A DNA stretch of 64,000 nucleotides from an uncultured Clostridia bacterium (lineage in GTDB: Bacteria; Bacillota; Clostridia; Christensenellales; Borkfalkiaceae): contig CANQFA010000006.1 in the NCBI GenBank assembly GCA_947597925.1, positions 18,287 to 82,286 on the forward strand, in the 5' to 3' direction. The notes beneath the pieces are model-generated. The model made no database searches, was not told the DNA's origin, and saw nothing but the letters and a program-made list of their open reading frames with translations. Made by a program: the position numbers and the translations under genes. Shown here one piece after another: positions 32,264 to 40,787 of the stretch (positions are counted from its first letter, which is position 1; the number at the start of each line of letters is the position of its first letter).

Positions 32264-32797
32264 TCAGAGTGCCTTTTCGAGGAAGGGAAGGCCCGTTTCC
32301 ACGTCTTTCCAGATGAGGCGCCCGTCCTCGAGCACGAGGTAGGAGTGCGGCGAGCCCTCCTTCGGGATGGAGACCGAGCCGCAGTTGACATAGATGCAGT
32401 CCTCGCGCTCCTCATAGGCGGGCACATGAAAATGTCCGCAGACCAGGATATCCTCCCTTTTGAGGAGGGCGGGGGTGCGGTGTCCGTGGGTCAGGACAAG
32501 GGTCCTTCCCGCGGCGGGCAGGATGCAGTACTCCGCGCCGATCGGAAAGTCGAGCACGAGGGTGTCTACCTCGCTGTCACAGTTTCCATGGACACAGAGC
32601 AGGTTCTCCTTCATGGAGTTTAAGATCTCCGCACAGGCGAGGGTGGAGTACTCGCGGGGAAGGGGATTGCGTGCGCCGTGATAGAGGAGGTCGCCGAGGA
32701 GAATGAGCTTCTCCGCGCCCTCTTCGAGAAAGCGCTCCTTGAGGAGGCGCAGGTAGTAGGCCGAACCGTGGATATCCGATGCGATGACGAATTTCAT
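32264..32797 (-). CDS. yfcE: YfcE/MJ0936-family phosphodiesterase
   Basis: Manganese-dependent phosphodiesterase of the small calcineurin-like family, 177 aa, cytoplasmic. Metal ligands are in ASDIHGS (residues 6-12), LGDLLYHG, HGNCD, THGH and GHFHVP. The physiological substrate of this family is unsettled. It lies 24 bases after the MDR oxidoreductase gene and probably shares its transcript. Confidence 0.88.
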   Translation of the reverse strand: MKFVIASDIHGSAYYLRLLKERFLEEGAEKLILLGDLLYHGARNPLPREYSTLACAEILNSMKENLLCVHGNCDSEVDTLVLDFPIGAEYCILPAAGRTLVLTHGHRTPALLKREDILVCGHFHVPAYEEREDCIYVNCGSVSIPKEGSPHSYLVLEDGRLIWKDVETGLPFLEKAL

Positions 32798-32821
32798 GCT
32801 TTCACCCCCGACATGGGTGCT

Positions 32822-33829
32822 TCAGAGAAGCTCGAGGCAGTTGATCTCGTCCACGTCGCGGTCGGGCCGCGCGCTGTAGTCGGCGAGGAGGGCCTCGACG
32901 CGGTCGGGCTTTATGGCGTTTGCGTGGAAGGGCGTGGGATCCACGGCGTGGTTTGCCATCAGGTTGATGGCCGTCTTGAGATATTTGATGCCGTGGGAGA
33001 CGGTGTGCACCGAGATGTGCTTGCGCATGGCGACGCCGAGACTCACGATGACCTTATTTGCACTCGTGCCGAAGAAGACGACGCCCGTCTCGCGCGCGGT
33101 GACGAGGAAGGGAAGGTCGGTATCGTTGCCCGAGGCGGAGGCGACATAGGCCGCCCCGCGGGTGAGCCGCCCGCCCGTGAGTTCTGCGACGCGGTCGACG
33201 ACATTCGCCCCCGACTTCACGGTGTAGTAGATGCCGCACTTTCCCGCAAATTCGAGGCGCGCGGGGTCGGCATCGATGAGGATGGGCGCGGCCTGCTGAT
33301 AGATGAGGAGCTGACAGATGAGGATGCCGATGAGGTCGGCGCCCACGACGGCGATGTGCTGGCCCTTCTGCACCTGCAGGCGGTCGGTGACCTCCTTTGC
33401 GGCGGCGACCTGATGGAGGAGGAGGGCCCTCTCGTCGCTCACCGAGGCGGGCAGGGCGGTCATGTCGTCGGGAGAGACATTGACGAAATCCCGCATAAAT
33501 CCGTCGGCGGTGCGGCCGAGCGCATAGAAGTCATCTGCCCCGAAGTCCCGCTTTTCGGTGCCCGTCTTGGGGACGGGGCGGTATCCGTGCAGGAGGACGC
33601 GGGTATTTTTGGGGAAGACGGGATCGCCCTCCTCGGCGACGAAGCCCACGGCATAGCGCCCGGGGATGAGGGGATACTTCACCTTGACGCCGCCCGAGTA
33701 GATGGCGGCATCCTGCCCGTTGAGGAAGACCTTGGTGACGCGCACCCTCAGAAGTCCCGCTTCGGGCTCGGGCAGAGGTTCCTCCGTCTTGATGAGTTTT
33801 TTCGCTTCGGCAAGTTTCCAAAGATCCAT
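32822..33829 (-). CDS. Medium-chain (MDR) dehydrogenase/reductase
   Basis: Zinc-type alcohol dehydrogenase-like oxidoreductase of 335 aa. The GroES-like N-terminal domain and a Rossmann domain ([18 protein letters not shown], then [17 protein letters not shown]) are recognisable. The usual Cys-His zinc motif near residue 40 is not present ([11 protein letters not shown] stands there), so it may be a zinc-free or divergent member. ATG 33829 with GGGAGA upstream; the frame extends further but crosses the promoter. Substrate unknown. Confidence 0.75.
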   Translation of the reverse strand: MDLWKLAEAKKLIKTEEPLPEPEAGLLRVRVTKVFLNGQDAAIYSGGVKVKYPLIPGRYAVGFVAEEGDPVFPKNTRVLLHGYRPVPKTGTEKRDFGADDFYALGRTADGFMRDFVNVSPDDMTALPASVSDERALLLHQVAAAKEVTDRLQVQKGQHIAVVGADLIGILICQLLIYQQAAPILIDADPARLEFAGKCGIYYTVKSGANVVDRVAELTGGRLTRGAAYVASASGNDTDLPFLVTARETGVVFFGTSANKVIVSLGVAMRKHISVHTVSHGIKYLKTAINLMANHAVDPTPFHANAIKPDRVEALLADYSARPDRDVDEINCLELL

Positions 33830-33871
33830 GTTTGTCTCCCTTTTCCCCGCAGATTTTGTCATGCTACCATT

Positions 33872-33900
33872 ATTATACCGCAACGGCGGCATTTTTGCAA
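33872..33900 (-). promoter_or_regulatory. Promoter of the MDR oxidoreductase-yfcE unit
   Basis: Minus strand TTGCAA (33895-33900), 17 bases, TATAAT (33872-33877). Confidence 0.82.
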
Positions 33901-33989
33901 GGTTTTTCGGAGAATTTCCTCGAGCACGGGTCCTTTTACGGAAAAATGCCCGCCGCGGAAGGATTTTTTCGATTGCAGACCAAAAACAG

Positions 33990-34018
33990 TTGACGAACGG
34001 AAAAAAAACGGATATAAT
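33990..34018 (+). promoter_or_regulatory. Promoter of rpmE
   Basis: TTGACG (33990-33995), 17 bases, TATAAT (34013-34018). Confidence 0.82.
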
Positions 34019-34055
34019 AGTTCGCGTATCAACAAACAAGAGTGAGGTGAACGAA

Positions 34056-34259
34056 ATGAAATCGGGCATTCATCCCAAATATCACGAAGTGACGGTCGTC
34101 TGCGCGTGCGGCGAGACCTTCAAGACGGGCACGACGAAGGATGTCGAGATCCTGAAGGTGGATATCTGCAGCAAGTGCCATCCCTTCTTTACGGGAAGAC
34201 AGAAGCTCGTCGATACCGGCGGCAGAGTCGATAAGTTCAAGAAACGCTACGGCATTTAA
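34056..34259 (+). CDS. rpmE: Ribosomal protein L31, zinc-binding type
   Basis: 67 aa, large-subunit protein. Zinc ligands CAC (C16, C18) and CSKC (C38, C41) mark the C+ form, which can be exchanged for a C- paralogue under zinc limitation in bacteria that have both; no paralogue is seen here. GAGGTGA is well spaced before ATG 34056. Confidence 0.96.
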   Translation: MKSGIHPKYHEVTVVCACGETFKTGTTKDVEILKVDICSKCHPFFTGRQKLVDTGGRVDKFKKRYGI

Positions 34260-34270
34260 GCAAAGGAAAG

Positions 34271-34300
34271 CAGCTCCGCCTAAGACGGGGCTGTTTTGTT
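34271..34300 (+). terminator. Terminator after rpmE
   Basis: CAGCTCCG/CGGGGCTG hairpin (one T-G pair) followed by TTTTGTT. It lies before the next start codon and may be leaky, letting rpmE transcripts feed the downstream genes. Confidence 0.65.
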
Positions 34301-34319
34301 ATCCGCGGAGGCTGTCTTC

Positions 34320-36164
34320 ATGAAGAAAAAGACAAACAGAACATACATCGGCGGACAGGCGGTCATTCAGGGGGTCATGATGCGGGGAAAGTCCGCCATG
34401 ACCACCGTCGTGCGCGACGACAACGGGGAACTGCACACCGAGGCGCGGCGCATCGTGCCGCCCGAGAAGCGGAGCAGGGTCTTCCGCATTCCCTTTATTC
34501 GCGGCGTCGTCAGCTTTGTCACCTCCCTCGTGGGGGGGATGCAGGCGCTCATGCGCAGTGCCGAGGCGGTGGATGTCGGCGAAGAGGAAGAGCCCACCAA
34601 GCTCTCCCAGTGGATGAAGGACAAGTGCAAGATGACCTTCGGCGACCTCGTGACGGGCATTGCGCTCATCTTCGGCGTCGCCCTCGCCCTCGTGCTCTTC
34701 GTCTGGCTCCCCATGCTCTTTACCGACCTCATCGCGACCGCGGCGCCCGCCGTCGCGCGCTCGCAGATGTACGGCATCTGGTACTACCTCATCGAGGGGG
34801 GATTCCGCCTCGCCATCTTTGTCATCTATATCCTCTTTACCCTCCTTCTGCCAGACCTCAGGAAAACGTATATGTGTCACGGGGCAGAGCACAAGACAAT
34901 CAACTGCTATGAGTACGGGCTTCCCCTCACGGTGGAGAATGTGCGCGGCTGTCCCCGCATGCATGACCGCTGCGGCACGACCTTCCTCTTCTTTACGCTC
35001 ATCATCTCCATCCTCGTCTTTGCCCTCGCGGGGGCGCCGCTCGACATGCTCTATGAGGCCGTGCCCATGCCGGGGTTCGTGGAGAGCCTCATCTCTCTCC
35101 TCGCGCGCCTCGTGCTCCTTCCCGTCGTGGCGGGCATCTCCTATGAATTTCTCAAGCTCCTCTCCTATACCGACTCCGTGCTCGTGCTGCCCCTGAAGGC
35201 GCCGGGATATCTCCTCCAGATGCTCACCACCCGCGAGCCCACCGACGAGATGATCGAGTGCGCCGTGGCGGCCTTTGAGCGCACGAAGCAGATGGACGAG
35301 GACCCCGACATGCCCGAGACCTTCTTTGCGACGGAGACCAAGCTCTCCCGCCTCATGAACGAGATGAAGAAGAGCTTCCGCGCCATCGGCGTAGACGAGT
35401 CGGACGCGGAGTGGATCCTGTCCATCTCCCTCAATATCCCCCGCAGCGCCCTCACCGAGGAGCGCGTGGTGACGCGTACCGAGTGCAAGAAAGTGCTCGA
35501 GATCTTCGAGAAGCGCCTCACGGGCAAGCCGCTGTGGTACATCTACGGCGACACCGAGTTTTACGGCTATCCCTTCAAGGTGGATGAACGCGTGCTCATT
35601 CCCCGCCCCGAGACGGAGATCCTCGTACAGGAGGCCGTCTCCTGCCTCAAGGAGGGGGACTCCATGCTCGACCTCTGCACGGGGAGCGGCGCCGTCGCCG
35701 TCGCCTGTGCCTGCGAGGCGGCGCGGGACAAGAGCATCACCGTGATAGGCGCGGACATCTCGGAGGGTGCTCTCGAGGTGGCGCGCGAAAATGCCCGACT
35801 CAACAAGGCCAATGTCAACTTCGTGAAGAGCGACCTCTTCGAAAATGTCCGCGGCAGATTCAATGTCATCACCGCAAACCCGCCCTATGTGCGCTCGGAG
35901 GAGATCTCCTCTCTGCCGAGAGACGTGCGGGACTTCGAGCCCCGCATCGCCCTCGACGGGGGCAGAGACGGGCTGGACTTCTACCGCAGGATCGCGGCGG
36001 ATGCGGCGCGCTATCTCGTGCGCGGGGGCATGCTCATCCTCGAGTGCGGCGAAGATCAGGCGCAGGATATCGTCAAAATTTTCCAGACGGAGACACGGTG
36101 TGACTTCGCCATGGTGGTCAAGGACCTCGCGGGCGTGGACCGCGTCGTCAAGATAGGGTTCTGA
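34320..36164 (+). CDS. prmC: DUF1385 (YqhQ-like) membrane protein fused to PrmC
   Basis: One continuous 614-aa frame. Residues 1-310 are DUF1385/YqhQ: GGQAVIQGVMMRG at the start, TM segments about 110-140, 155-175 and 210-280, and a conserved CHGAEHKTINCYEYG. Residues about 331-614 are PrmC, the SAM-dependent methyltransferase that methylates the Gln of the GGQ motif in release factors: DLCTGSGAVAVA near 450 and catalytic NPPYV from N520. These are usually separate neighbouring genes before prfA. An internal ATG at 35310 with GAGGA seven bases upstream could yield a free 284-aa PrmC, the normal size. Main start ATG 34320, GGAGG at 34306-34310. Overlaps prfA by one base. Confidence 0.9.
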   Translation: MKKKTNRTYIGGQAVIQGVMMRGKSAMTTVVRDDNGELHTEARRIVPPEKRSRVFRIPFIRGVVSFVTSLVGGMQALMRSAEAVDVGEEEEPTKLSQWMKDKCKMTFGDLVTGIALIFGVALALVLFVWLPMLFTDLIATAAPAVARSQMYGIWYYLIEGGFRLAIFVIYILFTLLLPDLRKTYMCHGAEHKTINCYEYGLPLTVENVRGCPRMHDRCGTTFLFFTLIISILVFALAGAPLDMLYEAVPMPGFVESLISLLARLVLLPVVAGISYEFLKLLSYTDSVLVLPLKAPGYLLQMLTTREPTDEMIECAVAAFERTKQMDEDPDMPETFFATETKLSRLMNEMKKSFRAIGVDESDAEWILSISLNIPRSALTEERVVTRTECKKVLEIFEKRLTGKPLWYIYGDTEFYGYPFKVDERVLIPRPETEILVQEAVSCLKEGDSMLDLCTGSGAVAVACACEAARDKSITVIGADISEGALEVARENARLNKANVNFVKSDLFENVRGRFNVITANPPYVRSEEISSLPRDVRDFEPRIALDGGRDGLDFYRRIAADAARYLVRGGMLILECGEDQAQDIVKIFQTETRCDFAMVVKDLAGVDRVVKIGF

Positions 36165-37228
36165 TGGAGACGAAGCGCCTCGAAGAGATCTCCGCGCGCT
36201 TCGATGCCGTGGAGCGGGAGCTCCTCCTTCCCGAGACCTATGCCGATGCGGAGGCCTTTGCCCGCCTCTCCAAGGAGCGCGCCGAGCTCGAGCCCGTCGC
36301 CTCTCTGTACCGCGAATATCTCGCGGCGGAGCGGGAGATGGAGGACGCCGTGCGCGAGGCGGAGGGGGAAGAGGGGGAAATGAAGGCTCTCCTGCTCGAG
36401 GAGAGCCGCACCCTCCGCGAAAAGCTGAAGGAGCTCGAGGAGAAGCTGAAAGTTCTCCTCCTTCCCGCAGACCTCCGCGACGAGAGAAACTGCACCCTCG
36501 AGATCCGTGCGGGTGCAGGCGGCGAAGAGGCGGCCCTCTTTGCCTATGAGCTGTACCGCATGTACATGGGATATTGCGAAAAGCACCGCCTCACCTGGGA
36601 GGTCGCCGACCTCAGCGAGACCGAGCTCGGGGGCATCAAGGAGGCCGTCGTGCTCGTGGGCGGAAAGAATGCCTACAAGCGCCTCAAGTATGAGAGCGGC
36701 GTGCATCGCGTCCAGCGCGTCCCCGAGACCGAGTCGCAGGGACGTATCCATACCTCCACCTGCACCGTGGCCGTGTTGCCCGAGGCGGAGGAAGTGGAAG
36801 TGAAGATCGACGAAAAGGACATCCGCATCGACCTCTACCGCTCCTCGGGTGCGGGTGGGCAGAAGGTCAATAAGACGGAGACGGCCATCCGGATCACCCA
36901 TTTTCCCACGGGCATCGTCGTCACCTGTCAGGACGAGCGCAGCCAGCTCAAGAACAAGGAAAAGGCCTTTCGCGTGCTCAAATCCCGCCTCTATGACTAC
37001 TATGCGAGCCGTGCGGAGGGGGCAGAGGCGGCAAACAGAAGGAGCCTCGTGGGGACGGGGGACCGCAGCGAGCGCATCCGCACCTACAATTTCCCCCAGA
37101 GCCGCATCACCGACCACAGGATCGGGCTCTCCGTGCACAATATGGAAGAATTTCTCGCGGGCGACCTCGATGAGATGATCGACGCTCTCGCCCGCCGCGA
37201 ACAGGAACTCAAACTCTCGGGGGGCTGA
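36164..37228 (+). CDS. prfA: Peptide chain release factor 1
   Basis: Recognises UAA and UAG stop codons. The anticodon-like tripeptide is PET (in QRVPETESQGRIHTS), as in Bacillus RF1, and the catalytic GGQ is at residues 231-233 (SSGAGGQKVNKTE), whose Gln is the substrate of the adjacent PrmC. 354 aa. Starts one base inside the prmC stop codon. Confidence 0.96.
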   Translation: METKRLEEISARFDAVERELLLPETYADAEAFARLSKERAELEPVASLYREYLAAEREMEDAVREAEGEEGEMKALLLEESRTLREKLKELEEKLKVLLLPADLRDERNCTLEIRAGAGGEEAALFAYELYRMYMGYCEKHRLTWEVADLSETELGGIKEAVVLVGGKNAYKRLKYESGVHRVQRVPETESQGRIHTSTCTVAVLPEAEEVEVKIDEKDIRIDLYRSSGAGGQKVNKTETAIRITHFPTGIVVTCQDERSQLKNKEKAFRVLKSRLYDYYASRAEGAEAANRRSLVGTGDRSERIRTYNFPQSRITDHRIGLSVHNMEEFLAGDLDEMIDALARREQELKLSGG

Positions 37229-37277
37229 TTTTCCGCCCCCATTCCGCTAAAACGCCAATCTACAAAAGGAGCTCACC

Positions 37278-38474
37278 ATGGAAGTTCTCGCAAAGCGCAT
37301 CCGCACCATCTCCCCCTCACAGACACTCGCCATCAGCGCCAAGGCAAAGGCCATGAAGCAGGCAGGGGAGGACGTCATCTCCTTCGGCGCGGGGGAACCC
37401 GACTTCTCCACCCCCGAACATATCGTGGAGGCGGCGGTCGACGCCCTCCGCAAGGGATACACCAAGTACACGCCCGCAGCGGGGACCCCGGAGCTCCGCC
37501 GCGCCATCTGCAGCAAGCTCCGCCGCGATAACGGGCTGGACTATGAGCCCTCTCAGATCATCGTCTCAAACGGCGCCAAGCACTCCGTCTTCAATGTCTG
37601 CTATGCCCTCGTCGACGAGGGGGACGAGGTCATCATCCCCGCACCCTATTGGCTCACCTATCCCGAGATCGTCAAGTGCTGCGGCGGGGTGCCCGTCTTC
37701 GTCAAGGCGAGCAAACGGGCGGGGTATAAGATCACGCCCGAGGCTCTCCGCGCCGCCATCACGCCCAAGACAAAGCTCTTCATCTTCAATTCTCCCTGCA
37801 ATCCCACGGGCGCCGTCTATTCCGAAGAGGAAGTCAAGGCGCTCGCCGCGGTCTGCGTGGAGGCGGGCATCTATGTCCTCTCCGACGAGATCTACGAAAA
37901 GCTCGTTTACGGCGACAAGAAGCCCTTTTCCTTTGCGGCGTCCTCGCCCGAGGCAATGGCGCACACCGTGACCGTAAACGGCCTTTCCAAGACCTACGCC
38001 ATGACTGGCTGGCGCATCGGCTATCTCGCCGCACCCAAGGAGATCGCCCGCGCCATCGACTCCTTCCAGAGCCACGCGACGAGCAACCCCAACTCCGTCG
38101 CCCAATATGCCGCCGTCAAGGCGCTCTCCTCTCCTGAGGCGGCCGTCGAGGAGATGGTCGCGCGCTTTGCAAGGCGCAGACTCGCCATGATCGAGCGCAT
38201 CTCGGACATGCATGGGGCCTATTGCATCATCCCCGACGGCGCATTCTATGCCATGCTCGTCGTCAGCGGGGCCTATGGCAAGTCCTTCGGGAGCAGAAAG
38301 ATCGAAAATTCGACGGACTTTGCCGATGTCCTGCTCGACGCGGCAAAGGTGGCCGTCGTGCCCGGAGTGGCCTTCGGCGCCGACGACTGCGTGCGGCTCT
38401 CCTACTCCCTCTCCATGAAGGACATGCTCGAGGGACTGGACCGCATCGACGCCTTTTTGCAGAGCCTTTCGTGA
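37278..38474 (+). CDS. aspC: Aspartate aminotransferase, class I PLP type
   Basis: Transfers the amino group between aspartate and 2-oxoglutarate. Fold-type I aminotransferase with GAGEPDFSTP near the N-terminus, NSPCNPTGAVY, SDEIYEKLVY, PLP lysine K238 in GLSKTYAMTGWRIGY, and the C-terminal Arg in VRLSYSLS. 398 aa, subgroup 1-gamma as in Bacillus/Thermus. AAAAGGAG upstream. Related substrates such as aromatic amino acids cannot be ruled out. Confidence 0.88.
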   Translation: MEVLAKRIRTISPSQTLAISAKAKAMKQAGEDVISFGAGEPDFSTPEHIVEAAVDALRKGYTKYTPAAGTPELRRAICSKLRRDNGLDYEPSQIIVSNGAKHSVFNVCYALVDEGDEVIIPAPYWLTYPEIVKCCGGVPVFVKASKRAGYKITPEALRAAITPKTKLFIFNSPCNPTGAVYSEEEVKALAAVCVEAGIYVLSDEIYEKLVYGDKKPFSFAASSPEAMAHTVTVNGLSKTYAMTGWRIGYLAAPKEIARAIDSFQSHATSNPNSVAQYAAVKALSSPEAAVEEMVARFARRRLAMIERISDMHGAYCIIPDGAFYAMLVVSGAYGKSFGSRKIENSTDFADVLLDAAKVAVVPGVAFGADDCVRLSYSLSMKDMLEGLDRIDAFLQSLS

Positions 38475-38529
38475 AAAACGCCGCCTTTCGCGGGGCAAGA
38501 AAAAATTTCCCCAAATTTTTGCAAACCAC

Positions 38530-38558
38530 TTGAAAATCGCGGGAAAACTTGGTAGAAT
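38530..38558 (+). promoter_or_regulatory. Promoter before the small P-loop gene
   Basis: TTGAAA (38530-38535), 17 bases, TAGAAT (38553-38558). Confidence 0.75.
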
Positions 38559-38571
38559 AGAAGTATCGGAA

Positions 38572-38592
38572 GGATGCCCGCAGAGGGCATCC
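38572..38592 (+). promoter_or_regulatory. Leader hairpin
   Basis: GGATGCCC-GCAGA-GGGCATCC, 8 perfect pairs near the 5' end of the transcript and 7 bases before the AAGGAGG site. There is no T-run, so it more likely shields the 5' end or modulates translation than terminates. Confidence 0.5.
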
Positions 38593-38610
38593 CCATTTAA
38601 GGAGGATCTC

Positions 38611-39018
38611 ATGATCAAAATCATCTGCGGACCCAAGGGAAGCGGCAAGACCAAGCGCATCATCGACCTCGCCAACGGCGCCGTCGCGGAGGCAAAAGGT
38701 CACCTCGTCTTTATCACAGACACCAAGCGCTACATGTACGACGTGCACCGCACCATCCGTTTCATCGACGTGACCGACTACGCCGTGGCGGGGGAAGAGG
38801 CGCTCTGCGGATTCGTAAAGGGCGTCATCGCGGGCAACTATGACAATGAGTACATCTATCTCGACGGTGCGGCGCGCATCGCGGGAAAGGCCCTGCAGGA
38901 CATGGCGCAGCTCTTCTATATGCTCGAAATGATCGCGGAAAAGCGCAGCCTCGGCATCTACCTCACCTGCAGCTGCGCGGAGGAAGACCTCCCCGAGTTC
39001 GCGAAGAAATATCTCTGA
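38611..39018 (+). CDS. Small P-loop ATP/GTP-binding protein
   Basis: 135 aa with a Walker A motif at the extreme N-terminus (ICGPKGSGKTKRII, residues 5-18) and an acidic patch (YIYLDGAARI) that may be Walker B. No membrane segment and no recognised named family; similar small P-loop proteins are annotated only as ATP-binding. ATG 38611 is fixed by AAGGAGG. It precedes thrC by about 105 bases and may share a transcript with it. Confidence 0.75.
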   Translation: MIKIICGPKGSGKTKRIIDLANGAVAEAKGHLVFITDTKRYMYDVHRTIRFIDVTDYAVAGEEALCGFVKGVIAGNYDNEYIYLDGAARIAGKALQDMAQLFYMLEMIAEKRSLGIYLTCSCAEEDLPEFAKKYL

Positions 39019-39024
39019 ACCATC

Positions 39025-39100
39025 CGTCCCGCGGCAGAGCGGGACGCTTGCAACCGAGGCAAGCGGCGCTGTAACGGTATAAAAGGGCGCCGCCTCGTCC
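39025..39100 (+). promoter_or_regulatory. Structured leader of thrC with alternative helices
   Basis: CGTCCCGC/GCGGGACG (39025-39046) forms one hairpin; next, GCTTGC/GCAAGC (39046-39064) competes with a longer helix CGAGGC plus GGCGC paired to GCGCC plus GCCTCG (39055-39097, AAGC bulge). Mutually exclusive pairing suggests regulation. No T-box or known riboswitch consensus was recognised. Confidence 0.4.
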
Positions 39101-39124
39101 ATCATCATACAAAGGCAGGAGACC

Positions 39125-40618
39125 ATGGAATTTATCAGTACAAGAGGAGGACAGAGCGTCACGGGCGCACAGGCTGTCGTGCAGGGCATTGCTTCGGACG
39201 GCGGTCTCTTCGTGCCGCGCGAATTTCCCCGTATCACTTCCGAGGAACTCGAGGAGATGCTCTCCTTCGACTACCCTGAGCGGGCGGCCTTTCTCCTGCA
39301 CCGGTATTTCGACGAATATGACAAGGACGAACTTCTCGAGGCCCTTCGCAAGGCCTATAAGAAGTTCGAAGGGGAGGACCCCGCCCCCCTCGTCCGCATG
39401 GACAACGGCATGTACATGCTCGAGCTCTACCACGGCCCCACGTGCGCATTTAAGGACATGGCGCTCACCGTGCTGCCCTATCTCCTGAAGAAGGGGTGCG
39501 AGCTTGCGGGGATCCGCGAGAACCTCCTCCTGCTCGTCGCCACGAGCGGCGACACGGGCAAGGCGGCTCTCGAGGGCTTTGCGGGCGCAGAGGGGATCAA
39601 GGTCGCCGTCTTCTATCCCGAAGAGGGCGTCTCCAAGATGCAGAAGCTCCAGATGTGCACGCAGGACGGGGACAATGTGACGGTCGTCGCCGTGCGCGGC
39701 AATTTCGACGACTGCCAGACCGGCGTCAAGAAGATCTTTACCTCCGCGGAGTGTGCGGCAAAGCTCAGAGAGGAGGGGTATCTTCTCACCTCGGCAAACT
39801 CCATCAACATCGGGCGCCTCCTCCCGCAGGTCGCCTACTACTTCTCCGCCTATCTCGACCTCGTGAGTTCGGGGCAGATCTCCATGGGGAAAAAGGTGGA
39901 CTTCGCTGTCCCGACGGGCAACTTCGGCAATATCCTCGCGGGTTACTATGCAAAGCGCATGGGCCTTCCCGTCGGGAAACTCATCTGTGCCTCCAATAAG
40001 AACAACGTGCTCACCGAGTTCTGGCGCAGGGGCACCTACGAGACGCGCCGTCCCTTCTACCGCACCATGTCGCCCTCCATGGATATCCTCGTCTCCTCCA
40101 ACCTCGAGCGGCTCATCTTCGAGCTCTCGGGAAGGGATGCTCCCCGCACCGCCGAGCGCATGACTTCGCTCTCTTCGACGGGGCGGTATTCCGTAGGCAC
40201 CGACGAGCTCAAGAAGTTCAAAGAGGAGTTCTATGCGGGCTTTGCGAGCGAGGACGACACGGTGGAGTGCATCTACGACTTCTTCGAGGAATACGGCTAC
40301 CCCATGGACACCCACACGGGCGTCGCCATGAAGGTGGCGCAGGACTACGAGGAGAGCTTAAAGGACGATACCATGTCCGAGAGTAACCCCCTCGTCGTCA
40401 TCTCGACCGCGAGCCCCTATAAGTTCCCGCAGGACGTCCTGTACGCCCTCACGGGAAACGATGTAAAGGATTCCTTCAAGGGGGTCAAGCGCATCCATCT
40501 GCTCACCGCGATGAAGGTGCCCGAGCCCATCAAGGCGGTGCGCTATAAGGCCATCCGCTTCAAGACGACGGTCTCACCCGAAAAGATGTTTGACGAGGTC
40601 ATGAAGTTCATCGGCTAA
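39125..40618 (+). CDS. thrC: Threonine synthase
   Basis: PLP enzyme converting O-phosphohomoserine to threonine. N-terminal FISTRGG and ASDGGLFVP, PLP lysine K110 in PTCAFKDMAL, and phosphate-binding ATSGDTGKAALEG are characteristic. 497 aa, the longer fold typical of many bacteria. RBS GGCAGGAG. Ends in a strong terminator. Confidence 0.95.
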   Translation: MEFISTRGGQSVTGAQAVVQGIASDGGLFVPREFPRITSEELEEMLSFDYPERAAFLLHRYFDEYDKDELLEALRKAYKKFEGEDPAPLVRMDNGMYMLELYHGPTCAFKDMALTVLPYLLKKGCELAGIRENLLLLVATSGDTGKAALEGFAGAEGIKVAVFYPEEGVSKMQKLQMCTQDGDNVTVVAVRGNFDDCQTGVKKIFTSAECAAKLREEGYLLTSANSINIGRLLPQVAYYFSAYLDLVSSGQISMGKKVDFAVPTGNFGNILAGYYAKRMGLPVGKLICASNKNNVLTEFWRRGTYETRRPFYRTMSPSMDILVSSNLERLIFELSGRDAPRTAERMTSLSSTGRYSVGTDELKKFKEEFYAGFASEDDTVECIYDFFEEYGYPMDTHTGVAMKVAQDYEESLKDDTMSESNPLVVISTASPYKFPQDVLYALTGNDVKDSFKGVKRIHLLTAMKVPEPIKAVRYKAIRFKTTVSPEKMFDEVMKFIG

Positions 40619-40627
40619 AGAGAGTGA

Positions 40628-40651
40628 AAGGCGGGGCGACCCGCCTTTTTT
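40628..40651 (+). terminator. Terminator of thrC
   Basis: AAGGCGGG-GCGA-CCCGCCTT (40628-40647) followed by a T-run to 40651. Confidence 0.9.
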
Positions 40652-40704
40652 GCGCCCTTTTGAGCAATTTCCGCACAATTTTCACGCAAGCGGCACATGA
40701 CGTC

Positions 40705-40733
40705 TTGCATTTTGCGTCGGAGTATGGTATAAT
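40705..40733 (+). promoter_or_regulatory. Promoter of trpS
   Basis: TTGCAT (40705-40710), 17 bases, TATAAT (40728-40733). The remaining leader is about 50 nt, too short for a T-box. Confidence 0.85.
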
Positions 40734-40787
40734 GGACGATAGGGGCATCTCCCCATGATTGCCGCATGAGGCGGCGGAGGACAGACC

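Noticed and set aside
40734..40787. T-box riboswitch before trpS
   Set aside because: The leader is only about 50 nt and has no T-box core sequence or terminator.
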